A DNA stretch of 64,000 nucleotides, taken from contig NZ_SMAI01000004.1 in assembly GCF_004346185.1 (NCBI RefSeq), forward strand, positions 248,001 to 312,000. The letters run 5' to 3'. The notes beneath the pieces are model-generated. The model was not told the origin of the DNA. It ran no database searches and saw only the letters and a program-made list of their open reading frames with translations. Shown here piece by piece: positions 28,001 to 34,848 of the stretch (the first letter of the stretch is position 1; every line of letters begins with the position of its first letter). The translations under genes and the position numbers were made by a program. The stretch comes from Aquabacter spiritensis. Lineage in GTDB: Bacteria > Pseudomonadota > Alphaproteobacteria > Rhizobiales > Xanthobacteraceae.

Positions 28001-31000
28001 TTCGCCCAATCGGTGGGTGGCGGCGGCGGCGCGGGCGGGGCGCTGTCCGCGGCGGCGACCGGGGGGTCGACCAGCGACAACGGCAGCGCCAGTTCCAAGG
28101 GGTCCAGCACCGGCACGTCCACGTCCAGTTCCAACGGCGTGGCGCTCGCCATGGGGCTCGGCGGATCCGGCGGCGCCGGCGGGGCGGGCGGCAACGTGAC
28201 CGTCACCGGCGCGGCGCCGATCGCGACCTCCGGAGCCATGTCCACCGGCCTGTTCGCGCAATCGGTGGGCGGCGGCGGCGGCGCGGGCGGCGCCAGCACC
28301 ACCCAGGCCAATAGCGGAACCTACGCGCTGAGCCTGGGCCTCGGCGGTTCGGGCGGAACCGGCGGCATCGGCGGCACCGTGAACGTCACTCAGAAGAGCA
28401 CGGTCTCGACCGCGGGGAACCAAGCGTTCGGCATCCTCGCGCAATCGATCGGCGGCGGCGGCGGCGTCGCCGGCGCGGCGAACGCGACCAGTGCGAGCGG
28501 CGGCGACGCCAATATCGCGGTCGCTCTGGGCGGATCGGGCGGCAGCGGCCAGGTCGGCGGGGCGGTGAACGTCGTCACCACGGCGCAGGTCGCGACCGGC
28601 GGGATCGGCGCGACTGCCGTCCTCGCCCAGTCGATCGGCGGCGGCGGCGGCACCGGCGGCGCGAGCACCTCCAGCGCTTCCAATGGAAAGGTGGCGCCCT
28701 CGCTCGCGCTCGGCGGCACCGGCGGCACCGGCAATGACGGCGGCGCGGTCTATGCGCAGGTGAATGCGCCTGTGGCGACCCAGGGCGCCAACGCGATCGG
28801 TCTGTTCGCGCAATCGGTGGGCGGCGGCGGCGGCAGCGGCGGCGCCTCCACCTCCGGCGCGGGGGGCGGGGGCGACGCCACGACGTCACTGGCGCTCGGC
28901 GGTTCCGGCGCCGCGGCCGGCAATGGCGGCTATGTCGCGATCCAGGCCTGGAGCGCGACCTCGGCCCCGATGACGATCACGACCTCCGGCACCAGCGCCT
29001 ATGGCGTCCTCGTCCAGTCCGTCGGCGGCGGCGGCGGCGCGGGCGGAACGTCCAACGGCAGCGTGACCGGATCGGGCGACGTCAATGTCACCTTCGCGCT
29101 CGGCGGTACCGGCGGGTCGGGCGGCGCGGGCGGCGAGCTTTCGGTCTATACCGGTTTCGGCACCATCACGACCACCGGCGCGCTCGGCATCGGCGTCCTC
29201 GCGCAATCGGTGGGCGGCGGCGGCGGCGCCGGCGGCACCAGCGACGTCATGGCCTCCGCATCCAATTCGTCCGGCACTGCGGCTTATGCCGGCGGCATCG
29301 CGCTCGGCGGCAATGGCGGCGCCGGCGGCGCAGGCGGCGTGATCGGCGTCGCGAACCAGATGAACACGAGCACGTCGGGTCAATTCGCGCCGGCCGTGGT
29401 GGCGCAGTCGATCGCCGGCGGCGGCGGGCTCGCGGCCAGCCAGACGTCGGTGTCGGGCAATCTCGCGACGTCCTCGCTCACGCTGAGCCTGGGCGGCACG
29501 AGCGGCCTCGGCGGATCCGGCGGCACGGTCACGCTCGACAATTACGGTCAGGTCGCCACGACGGGCGCCGATTCCTACGGCGTGGTCGGCCAGTCGATCG
29601 CCGGCGGTGGCGGCCTTGCGGGCGTGCTGACCGGGGGGAACGGCACCACCGCGCTCACCTCCGCGTATGCCGCCACCCTCGGCGCGTCCGGGTCGAGCAG
29701 CGGAAATGGCGGCAGCGTCACCGTCCTCGGCGGCAATGCGATCAATACCACCGGTGCGCGCGCCATGGCGCTGGTGGCGCAGTCGATCGGCGGCGGCGGC
29801 GGCATCGTCGCGACGCCGATGGGCGGCCAGTCCAGCGTGACAGCCGGCGGGACCACCGTGCTCGGCGGCGCGGCAGGCGGCAGCGGCGGCAGCGTATCGG
29901 CGTCCCTGACGGCAGGCTTGAGGACGACCACGTCCGGGGGGAACGCCCACGGCCTCGTCGCCCAGTCGATCGGCGGCGGTGGCGGCATCGCCACCATGGT
30001 CAGCAATCTGACGCTCGGCGGCACGGGCGGCGGCAGCGGCGGGGCGGTGACGGTCGACGCCGGCGGCGCAATCGCCACCACCGGGACGACGGCCATCGGC
30101 ATCGTCGCCCAGTCGATCGGCGGCGGCGGCGGCCTCGGCCATGCGCAGTCCTCCGTCACCTTCGCCAATGGCGGTGCCTCGGGCGACGGCGGGCCGGTCC
30201 AGGTGACCGTCGGCGGCGGCATCACCACCTCGGGCACCAATGCGGTCGGTGTGCTCGCCCAATCGATCGGCGGCGGCGGCGGCGCGGCCGTGACCAACAA
30301 TGCCGCCCTCACCAGCAACAACCCGGCCGGGAACGGCACCGGCGGCGCCGTGACCGTCATCGTCAACGCGCCCATCTCGACCAGCGGCGCGGGCGCCGAC
30401 GGCGTCATTGCTCAATCCGCCAGCAATGGCGGCGGCCTGTTGATGAACGGCACGGCCATGGACCTCGTGACCGGCAGTTCCGGCAGCTCGGGCAAAGTGG
30501 TCGTCACCGCCAATGCCAGCATCACCGCGACCGGATCCGGCGCCACCGCGATCTCGGCGCAGGGCAATGGCGACCCGATCATCACGATCGCCTCCGGCGT
30601 GAGCGTGACGGGCGGCGTCGGCGGCACGGCCGTCACCAGCGACGGGACCGAGAATTTCATCACCAATTCCGGCACGCTCTCGACGGTGGACGGCCCCGAG
30701 GGCATGGCCATCGTCACCCGGACCGGCTTTGCCGCGGTGACGAACGGCGGCACGCTATATGGCAATTTCGCCCTGACGCCGGGCGCCGCAAATGCCGTGA
30801 CGAACCTGTTCGGCGGCACCATCTGGGCGGGGTCCTCGCTCGATCTCGGCGGCGCGGCCAATCTCCTGACCAATTCCGGCATCTTGCGCAGCGCGTCGTC
30901 CGGGCTCGGCACCACGACGCTCAACGGCAGCCTCGTGCAGACCTCCGGCGGCCTGATGATCGTGCGCACCGACCAGCTCACGGTCCGGGCGGACCAGTTC

Positions 31001-32383
31001 CTCGTCACCGGCAGTGCGAATCTGTCCGGCGCGGTCCGCGGCGTCATCTACAATCCCGGCCGCGCCATGCCGGGCAGTTTCGAGACGCCCTTTCTCGCCG
31101 CCCTCGGCGGTCTGACGACGTCGAACCTGCATATTCTGGGCGACACCGCCATCATCGACTTCTCGGTTTCGCAGAGCGGCAACAGCCTTTCGCTCGACAC
31201 CGTGCTGGATTTCACCCCCTTCGGACTCTCATCCCGGGGCATCCTTCTCGGCACGCTGATCGGCGAGATCCAGACGCGCGGCTCCTCGCCTCTGTTCGAG
31301 ACCATCGTGCCCGCGCTGCTGGACGTGACCACGGTGGCCGGGCTGGACCAGGCGTACGAGACGGTGGGCGGCGGGGCGGTTGCCATGGTGCCGACCACCA
31401 TGATCAATGCAGCCTCGGCCTCGCTCGCCGGCATCACCACGCAGATGGACCTCTGGCGCATCGGGCTGCGGATCCCGTCGACGGCGCTCGGCACCGCCGC
31501 GCCTGCGGCGGCCTCGTCAGGCACCGCGGCGTCTCCCGCAGCGGCGGGCGACACGCCCGGGCGCTATTTCTGGGCTGCGCCGATGGCCAGTCTCACAACC
31601 GGCGGCGGACTGTCCGGCTCCATGTTCGGCGGAACGGTCGGCCTCGACGGCGAACTCGCCAATCTGCCGGCTCTTGTCGGCGCGGCCGTGAATTTTTCCA
31701 CCACCTCCCTCGATGCCGGCGATTATGGCGCCAGCGTCTCCACCAGCTATGGCGGCTTCAGCGTCTACGGCGTTGCGGAGGCGGGGCCGGCTTATGTCTC
31801 GGCGATCGCGACACTCGGCTATGGCAGCGCCAATTTCGACCGCAATCTCTACAATCTGAACCTCGACCTCGCGACGGATTCCGGGTTCGACGGCACCCTG
31901 CTCGGTGCGCGGATCGAGGCAGGCTACAGCTTCGCTTTGGGCGGGACGGGGGCCAGTTTCACGCCCTTCGTGGCCTTCCAGCCGATCCAGCTCTGGCTCG
32001 GCTCCGGCTCCGAAATGTTCGGTACGCTCGGCCGCGGCCTGTCCTACGACAGCACGACCATCACCGCGCTGCCGACCTATCTCGGCGTGCAGTTCGACGG
32101 CCAATGGGTGGCCGCGGACGGCCGGCGCTACGCGCCCTATCTCCGCGCCGCCTGGATGCACGATTTCAGCCCGAACCGGGACGTCCCGCGCAGCTTCGCG
32201 GAGCTGCCGCAATTCAGCTTCTCGTCCACCGCGATCCCGACCGTCAGCGACGCCCTCGATCTGCATGCCGGCCTGCAGTTTCTCGCCGGTCCCAATCTGG
32301 TGCTCTCCGCCGGGTTCGAGGCCCAGATTTCGGACGGCTATTCCACCGTCGGGGCCACGGGGAGCCTGCGGGTCCGCTGGTGA
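22058..32383 (+). CDS. Giant Gly-rich repeat autotransporter (type Va secretion), about 3,440 residues
   Basis: Secreted/surface protein of about 3,441 residues. An N-terminal signal peptide (LGRRITALLSCVSALVFAVP, then ALAQ) leads into a passenger built from at least 37 copies of a unit whose core reads xxxAQS(I/V)GGGGGxGG, usually 150-260 bp apart, each followed by a short beta-strand-rich Thr/Ser/Val stretch. A spacer of less repetitive beta-helix sequence spans about 30460-31550. The C-terminal autotransporter barrel (about 31560-32383) ends with the aromatic residue W. The passenger is probably a long beta-solenoid used in adhesion or biofilm. ATG 22058 gives a clean signal peptide; in-frame starts exist at 21995 (ATG) and 21947 (TTG). 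It stands alone as a transcription unit. Confidence 0.88.
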   Translation: MLPKGYVPGRDHCLGRRITALLSCVSALVFAVPALAQTSNATIGPDYVYKDQQAGSNGSGGYGCPDSNGYEANVGGGHSGSDGPSVTETYTDTLSAGSSYGGTFALAGSTGGNGGGGGNSNNATLCLDGGAINGGNGATGSNGGTVTITTQGGSGNTFSGTGIVVYSKGGDGGAGGFSKTDNGYGGSGGGGGVGGTAQLTNSVTITTTSTGAAGIAVLSIGGNGGSGGSGGTGGNGGSGGSGGVGGAVIVSNSGAINAEQSIPIYAESVGGVGAGGGSGGGSYWIFGGGGSGGGGGYGAGAGTVSVTNSGSLTSYWLGTRGIEAQSVGGGGGDAGISTGLNALGANGGPAGDGSSVSVTNTGTINLTNGSSIGIAAQSVGGAGGAGGMAFSGGITATIIGGTDTGGDGGGGGNAGAVQVTNSGQICTGNSCNGGAPASSAGGAMGIQAQSIGGGGGTGGFGVATSDIGASFALGGGGGNGGTPGTVFVVNTGTISTQEINSAGILAQSIGGGGGAAGGALSLSLSSVAGVAISHGGSGGSGGSGANVGVNCTSGAASSGYGSACTTSGTPMLSALSGGTISTNGTGSAGILAQSLGGGGGTGGYAAALSGGTAAAFSFSVGGSGGSGGWGGNAYAGSGGLDVTTGGSDSPGIVAQSIGGGGGNGGSTISGSIAEGASIAIAVGGSGGTGGAGAMATTENTGGNITTTGDRSPGLVAQSIGGGGGNGGAAITASASGIVSVNLALGGSGSTGGTGGWAYAFNKTGTGAAGSGTISTSGYQSSAIVAQSIGGGGGNGGYTASATLSLGDTLGASIGGSGGSGNYANTVEVTNSGGTLTASGGGAAVILAQSIGGGGGNGGFVTGGDVALSGSTSLSVGGAGGSGASGGSVTVNNYASITTPTQVTVTTTTEVATTTTEDQKVLVGYDMVQVCDPYPFCYYEQEPVYETIPVTVTTYTPVTTTQTLASGAATYGNAPGILAQSIGGGGGAGGFAATGAITGDYAANLAVGGGGGTGGGAGSVTIYNSAAVSLVGPLSGGLIAQSLGGSGGTGGFAVAGSLSSGVSANATMGGGGGTGGSSGAVTITHLNGGISTAGNQSPAILAQSMGGAGGTGGWDIAGSLGSAAAAAVGIGGPGGSGGAVTGAVTVSASGTLSTNGLLSPGIIAQSIGGSGGNGGFSAAAAGSVILASSVAIGGTGGDGSYSNTVSVTAQGQIITYQSQSPGILAQSIGGAGGNGGFALAGSAATGGGKEADVSVGGGSATGGAGGSGSNAGAVGVTASNILTAGYLSAGIIAQSIGGTGGNGGSSRAFSLSGTPETSEGAAASVAIGGSGGWGGQGGTVGVTQIGTIQTGDSTGLGSDLAPAILAQSIGGNGGNGGSADANAIASTAAAAVSIGGSGTNGGSATTVTVYSNQNLTSGSLSTNGAQSPAILAQSIGGGGGNGGAAQTTASSDQYGVGVSVGGWGAGGGSGGAVDVYTGGQLVTFGANSAAIFAQSVGGGGGNGGSATNNTSAGQGSELQGGVTSVAGAGVANTATTISTAASSFSSSSSKSNSASSDQPANGIAASLAIGGTAGKGGSGNAVNITSTSAIKTSGALSDGIFAQSVGGGGGNGGAASTNADGSSYAASVSLGGAAGTGGTGGVLTILASGSIQTLGQQSVGLFAQSVGGGGGSGGSASSTTTGGQAAITFGLGGLGGDGASGGAVTVTSGSSSTGGFINTLGAGAAGLFAQSVGGGGGSGGSSTVSASSPGTQSSSGSSVSSSTGAVSGSAGTSTTNSSAGQKDGQGASQAGSNGSSGNSGGNALAMSLGGSAGSGGTGGTVSVTNYAAIVTGIPLAGASGPVVTPDNSPGLFAQSVGGGGGSGGSSTSNASANEHSASISLGGNGSSGGSGGTVTVATVGTLQTLGNNSSALFAQSVGGGGGNGGSSSTTSSSGGTVSIALGLGGSGSGGGSGGTVAVTVNPAVDEDTLSGIVTAGTTSYGIFAQSVGGGGGAGGALSAAATGGSTSDNGSASSKGSSTGTSTSSSNGVALAMGLGGSGGAGGAGGNVTVTGAAPIATSGAMSTGLFAQSVGGGGGAGGASTTQANSGTYALSLGLGGSGGTGGIGGTVNVTQKSTVSTAGNQAFGILAQSIGGGGGVAGAANATSASGGDANIAVALGGSGGSGQVGGAVNVVTTAQVATGGIGATAVLAQSIGGGGGTGGASTSSASNGKVAPSLALGGTGGTGNDGGAVYAQVNAPVATQGANAIGLFAQSVGGGGGSGGASTSGAGGGGDATTSLALGGSGAAAGNGGYVAIQAWSATSAPMTITTSGTSAYGVLVQSVGGGGGAGGTSNGSVTGSGDVNVTFALGGTGGSGGAGGELSVYTGFGTITTTGALGIGVLAQSVGGGGGAGGTSDVMASASNSSGTAAYAGGIALGGNGGAGGAGGVIGVANQMNTSTSGQFAPAVVAQSIAGGGGLAASQTSVSGNLATSSLTLSLGGTSGLGGSGGTVTLDNYGQVATTGADSYGVVGQSIAGGGGLAGVLTGGNGTTALTSAYAATLGASGSSSGNGGSVTVLGGNAINTTGARAMALVAQSIGGGGGIVATPMGGQSSVTAGGTTVLGGAAGGSGGSVSASLTAGLRTTTSGGNAHGLVAQSIGGGGGIATMVSNLTLGGTGGGSGGAVTVDAGGAIATTGTTAIGIVAQSIGGGGGLGHAQSSVTFANGGASGDGGPVQVTVGGGITTSGTNAVGVLAQSIGGGGGAAVTNNAALTSNNPAGNGTGGAVTVIVNAPISTSGAGADGVIAQSASNGGGLLMNGTAMDLVTGSSGSSGKVVVTANASITATGSGATAISAQGNGDPIITIASGVSVTGGVGGTAVTSDGTENFITNSGTLSTVDGPEGMAIVTRTGFAAVTNGGTLYGNFALTPGAANAVTNLFGGTIWAGSSLDLGGAANLLTNSGILRSASSGLGTTTLNGSLVQTSGGLMIVRTDQLTVRADQFLVTGSANLSGAVRGVIYNPGRAMPGSFETPFLAALGGLTTSNLHILGDTAIIDFSVSQSGNSLSLDTVLDFTPFGLSSRGILLGTLIGEIQTRGSSPLFETIVPALLDVTTVAGLDQAYETVGGGAVAMVPTTMINAASASLAGITTQMDLWRIGLRIPSTALGTAAPAAASSGTAASPAAAGDTPGRYFWAAPMASLTTGGGLSGSMFGGTVGLDGELANLPALVGAAVNFSTTSLDAGDYGASVSTSYGGFSVYGVAEAGPAYVSAIATLGYGSANFDRNLYNLNLDLATDSGFDGTLLGARIEAGYSFALGGTGASFTPFVAFQPIQLWLGSGSEMFGTLGRGLSYDSTTITALPTYLGVQFDGQWVAADGRRYAPYLRAAWMHDFSPNRDVPRSFAELPQFSFSSTAIPTVSDALDLHAGLQFLAGPNLVLSAGFEAQISDGYSTVGATGSLRVRW
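23025..30430 (+). repeat. Intragenic tandem repeat array encoding AQS(I/V)GGGGG units
   Basis: At DNA level the array shows as recurring CAGTCGATCGGCGGCGGCGG-type cores, commonly followed by GCAATGGCGG. I count 37 AQS cores in the translation. Units are not perfectly periodic; most gaps are 50-85 codons. From about 26525 to 28265, eight consecutive units read FAQSVGG instead of the LAQSIGG form that dominates elsewhere. Confidence 0.9.
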
Positions 32384-32475
32384 CACGGGCCGTGCCATTG
32401 CCGCGGGGCGGGTGGCGACGATAAACTCGGCCGGACCGCCGAAGGTGACATGTCGGTCGTGGTGCGATGAGGTTC

Positions 32476-32492
32476 GATCGCCGACGGCGATC
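32476..32492. terminator. Small perfect hairpin between autotransporter gene and tspO
   Basis: GATCGCC (32476-32482), loop GAC, GGCGATC (32486-32492): a perfect 7-bp stem about 93 bp after the autotransporter stop and 92 bp before the tspO start. Without a T-run it could equally be an operator for tspO. Confidence 0.3.
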
Positions 32493-32583
32493 CAGCCAGC
32501 CCTGTGTCGTAAAGACGGGATCAATGCGGCAGCCGGTTTGGGCGGGGCCGCCATCGGCGGATCGAGGAAAGGGCAGGCCAGGG

Positions 32584-33036
32584 ATGAACCGGTATGTTTC
32601 GCTCGTCCTGTTTCTCGTCCTCGTTCTGGGGTGCGGTCTCGCGATCGGCGGTCTGACCGTGACCGGCGGATGGTATGCCGACCTCGCCAAGCCGGCTTTC
32701 ACCCCGCCGCCCTGGGTGTTCGGGCCGGCCTGGACGGCGATCTACGTGCTGATCGCATTGGCCGGCTGGCGGGTCTGGCAGCGTGATCGCAGCGGCTGGC
32801 CGATGAGGCTATGGGCGGGCCAGATGGCGCTGAACTTCCTTTGGACGCCGGTCTATTTCGGCGCCCATCAGATCGGGCTGGCGCTGCTCGTCATTCTTCT
32901 GCTGCTCGCGGCCATTCTCGCTTTCATCGCCGCCGCGTGGCGGCGCGACCGCGTGGCGGCCTGGCTGTTCCTGCCCTATGCCGCCTGGGTGACCTTCGCC
33001 TCGGTTCTGAACGGCGCGATCTGGGTCCTGAACTGA
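32584..33036 (+). CDS. tspO: TspO/MBR family membrane protein
   Basis: Inner- or outer-membrane tryptophan-rich sensory protein of 150 residues with five hydrophobic helices, the standard size of bacterial TspO. Family signatures are WYADLAKPAFTPPPWVFGPA followed by WTAIYVLIALAGW in helices 1-2, LNFLWTPVYFGAHQIGLA in helix 3 and the C-terminal WVTFASVLNGAIWVLN. TspO binds porphyrins and sterol-like ligands and, in photosynthetic alphaproteobacteria, tunes pigment genes to oxygen; in others it is linked to stress. ATG 32584 follows a weak CAGGG element. It is monocistronic and convergent with the peroxiredoxin gene, with a strong hairpin between them. Confidence 0.92.
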   Translation: MNRYVSLVLFLVLVLGCGLAIGGLTVTGGWYADLAKPAFTPPPWVFGPAWTAIYVLIALAGWRVWQRDRSGWPMRLWAGQMALNFLWTPVYFGAHQIGLALLVILLLLAAILAFIAAAWRRDRVAAWLFLPYAAWVTFASVLNGAIWVLN

Positions 33037-33055
33037 AGCGCCCGCGTGCTCGGCT

Positions 33056-33092
33056 CGTCGAACGGGGGCGCATCCCGCGCCTCCGTTCGACG
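33056..33092. terminator. Strong bidirectional hairpin between tspO and peroxiredoxin gene
   Basis: CGTCGAACGGGGGCGC (33056-33071) and GCGCCTCCGTTCGACG (33077-33092) form a 16-bp stem with a single G-T pair and a five-base loop. It lies 20 bp after the tspO stop and 11 bp after the peroxiredoxin stop on the other strand. Confidence 0.7.
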
Positions 33093-33102
33093 CGGCCAAG
33101 GT

Positions 33103-33621
33103 TCAGCTCACAGTGCCGCGGGCCGGATATCCGTTCTGGAGCACGAAGGGGATCTTCGAGGCGAGAAATTCCAGATCCGGGCGCGCCCAGGGCATGTTGG
33201 CGACGGCGGCCATATAGAGTCGGCCGTCGGCCCGCACCCAGAACAGGCCGGGCTCCGAGAACACGGCCGATTCCGTGTCGCGGATCGCCTGCGTGAGATA
33301 CAGCCCCCACGCCTCCGCCTGCGCGCGTGTCAGGCCGTAGCCGACGGGCAGGCCGTCCAGATCCCACTCGGACACGGTCTTGGCTGCCCGCTCGGCATCG
33401 TCCATCGACACGGCGATCACGTCGAAGCCGGCGTCCCGGTATTTCGGCAGAACCGCCTTCAGCGCCTGCAGGTAGGACTTGCAAACCGGGCAGTGATAGC
33501 CGCGATAGAACACCACCATCGTGAAGTGTTCGGGCTTGGGGTCGTTGAGCGTCCAAGTCCCGCCCCCCGACAGGGGCAGCGAGAGGGCGGGGGCTGGGGT
33601 ATCCGGCATCGGTCGAGACAT
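33103..33621 (-). CDS. Peroxiredoxin-like (AhpC/TSA, thioredoxin-fold) protein
   Basis: Cytosolic thioredoxin-fold protein of 172 residues. A typical AhpC/TSA beta-strand leads to FYRGYHCPVCKSYL, where C44 and C47 form a CxxC pair; the first is the likely peroxidatic cysteine. The later FDVIAVSMDDAERA and the long C-terminal half fit the AhpC-TSA_2-like group sometimes annotated as redoxin. It should reduce peroxides or act as a thiol oxidoreductase. It is the last gene of an apparent osmC-dctP-prx operon, 118 bp after dctP, and ends at a strong hairpin. There is no signal peptide. Confidence 0.85.
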   Translation of the reverse strand: MSRPMPDTPAPALSLPLSGGGTWTLNDPKPEHFTMVVFYRGYHCPVCKSYLQALKAVLPKYRDAGFDVIAVSMDDAERAAKTVSEWDLDGLPVGYGLTRAQAEAWGLYLTQAIRDTESAVFSEPGLFWVRADGRLYMAAVANMPWARPDLEFLASKIPFVLQNGYPARGTVS

Positions 33622-33714
33622 TGGGGTTCTCCCTTTCAGATCGGTTGGACGGTCCAGTTTTCCGGGATCGAAGGTCCCGCGCTTCGGATGACCTTACCCT
33701 CTTCGGTTCGGGCG

Positions 33715-33737
33715 GCCGGGGTGCGGATCCGCCCGGC
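33715..33737. promoter_or_regulatory. Hairpin immediately downstream of the TRAP binding-protein gene
   Basis: GCCGG (33715-33719) pairs with CCGGC (33733-33737), enclosing the palindrome GCGGATCCGC (33723-33732) with a three-to-four-base bulge. It begins 3 bp beyond the dctP stop on the minus strand, between dctP and the peroxiredoxin gene. Confidence 0.4.
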
Positions 33738-33739
33738 AA

Positions 33740-34801
33740 TCAGTCGATCCTGTAGGGATCGGGCCATCTGTGGCCGGTGGCGGCGACGGCATCGAGATAG
33801 GATTTCATGACGGCTGTCCCCGGCATGCCGCGCTTGTCGGCGTCCTTGGCTTGTCGGCCCGGGAAGTCGGCGAGGGACTTCGCCCATTCCGTCCGCACGG
33901 CGGGCTGGATCTCGGTTATCTTGGCGCCGACGGTTTTCAGTCCGTCGAGACCGGCCTTCTGGCGCGCATTGAGCGAGGCTCCGGCCCGTTCTTCATAGGC
34001 CTTTCCGACCTCGCGCACGATCTTCCGCACGTCCTCGGGCAACCGGTTCAGGGTGCGCGAGGAGATCGTCAGGCCGTTCACCGGCATCGCCCCGAAGCCG
34101 ATCAGCGTGTAATAAGGCGCAGGTTCGTAGAATTTGAATCCGAGATAGGCCGAAGGGAACATCAGCCAGCCCGAATAGACGCCGGTCTGAAGCGACATAT
34201 AGCCTTCGGGAAGCGTCGATTGGACCGGAACCGCCCCCGCATATGCGATCCAGGGAAGATTGGGGCCGGCGCCGCCGATCTTGTAGCCTTTCAGATCCTT
34301 GACGTCCTTCCACGCGTCCTTGGTCCCGAGGTGATAGTCGTCCCATCCGTGCAGGCCGAGAAGCACTTGTCCGTACTGCTTCTCGAATTGCTCGGACAGC
34401 CAGGGGTTCTTGTCGTAGACCGCCCGCGCCGCGCTGATGGCGGTGACGGAATCCTGGGGGCCGAACGGCGCGTAATAGGGAAAATTGTGCAGAAACAGCT
34501 TGGCGGGCTCGAAGCAGAAGCAATAGGCGCCGACGTCCAGCAGGCCGTTCTGCACGGCTTCGAGCGTGTCGGCGACGCCGGCAAGTGAACCGCCATAGGC
34601 CTCGACGAACTCGATCTTGTGTTTCGTTTCCGCGGCGACGCGCCGCTTCACCTCCGGAACGAAGAATTTTTCGACATCCGAAACATAGACCGAGGGTCCG
34701 CTCGGATGTCCCGATCCGATGCGCAGCGTGAAGGTATCCGCGTTCGCCGCGCCCATGCTCGCCAGTGCCAGGACACCGGCGAGAAAGCCTTTTGCGTGCA
34801 T
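33740..34801 (-). CDS. TRAP transporter solute-binding subunit (DctP-like)
   Basis: Periplasmic binding protein of 353 residues with a clear signal peptide (MHAKGFLAGVLALASMGAAN, then A). The mature protein opens with FTLRIGSGHPSGPSVYVSDV and has the DctP-fold elements VAYGGSLAGVADTLEAVQNG-like (EAYGGSLAGVADTLEAVQNG) and LKGYKIGGAGPN. It captures an organic acid for the TRAP membrane subunits DctQ and DctM. Those are encoded about 2.2 kb away on the same strand, beyond an AraC gene of opposite orientation. The start has a strong GGGAGGAG element. It sits between an OsmC-family gene and a peroxiredoxin gene, an unusual setting. The ligand is unknown. Confidence 0.88.
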   Translation of the reverse strand: MHAKGFLAGVLALASMGAANADTFTLRIGSGHPSGPSVYVSDVEKFFVPEVKRRVAAETKHKIEFVEAYGGSLAGVADTLEAVQNGLLDVGAYCFCFEPAKLFLHNFPYYAPFGPQDSVTAISAARAVYDKNPWLSEQFEKQYGQVLLGLHGWDDYHLGTKDAWKDVKDLKGYKIGGAGPNLPWIAYAGAVPVQSTLPEGYMSLQTGVYSGWLMFPSAYLGFKFYEPAPYYTLIGFGAMPVNGLTISSRTLNRLPEDVRKIVREVGKAYEERAGASLNARQKAGLDGLKTVGAKITEIQPAVRTEWAKSLADFPGRQAKDADKRGMPGTAVMKSYLDAVAATGHRWPDPYRID

Positions 34802-34848
34802 GCCTGCTCCTCCCTGTTTGGTTTTTTTTCACCGGAGAGGCGTTGCTC

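Noticed and set aside
22022-28813. 2,263-codon open frame antisense to the autotransporter gene
   Set aside because: The repeats and the GGC/GCC codon bias keep the opposite strand free of stops. The translation is low-complexity Ala/Arg/Gly/Asp and matches no family.
23025-30430. Regularly spaced repeats that could suggest a CRISPR array or satellite DNA
   Set aside because: The repeats stay in one reading frame, vary at third positions, encode a conserved peptide, and lie between a signal peptide and a barrel domain. No cas genes are near.
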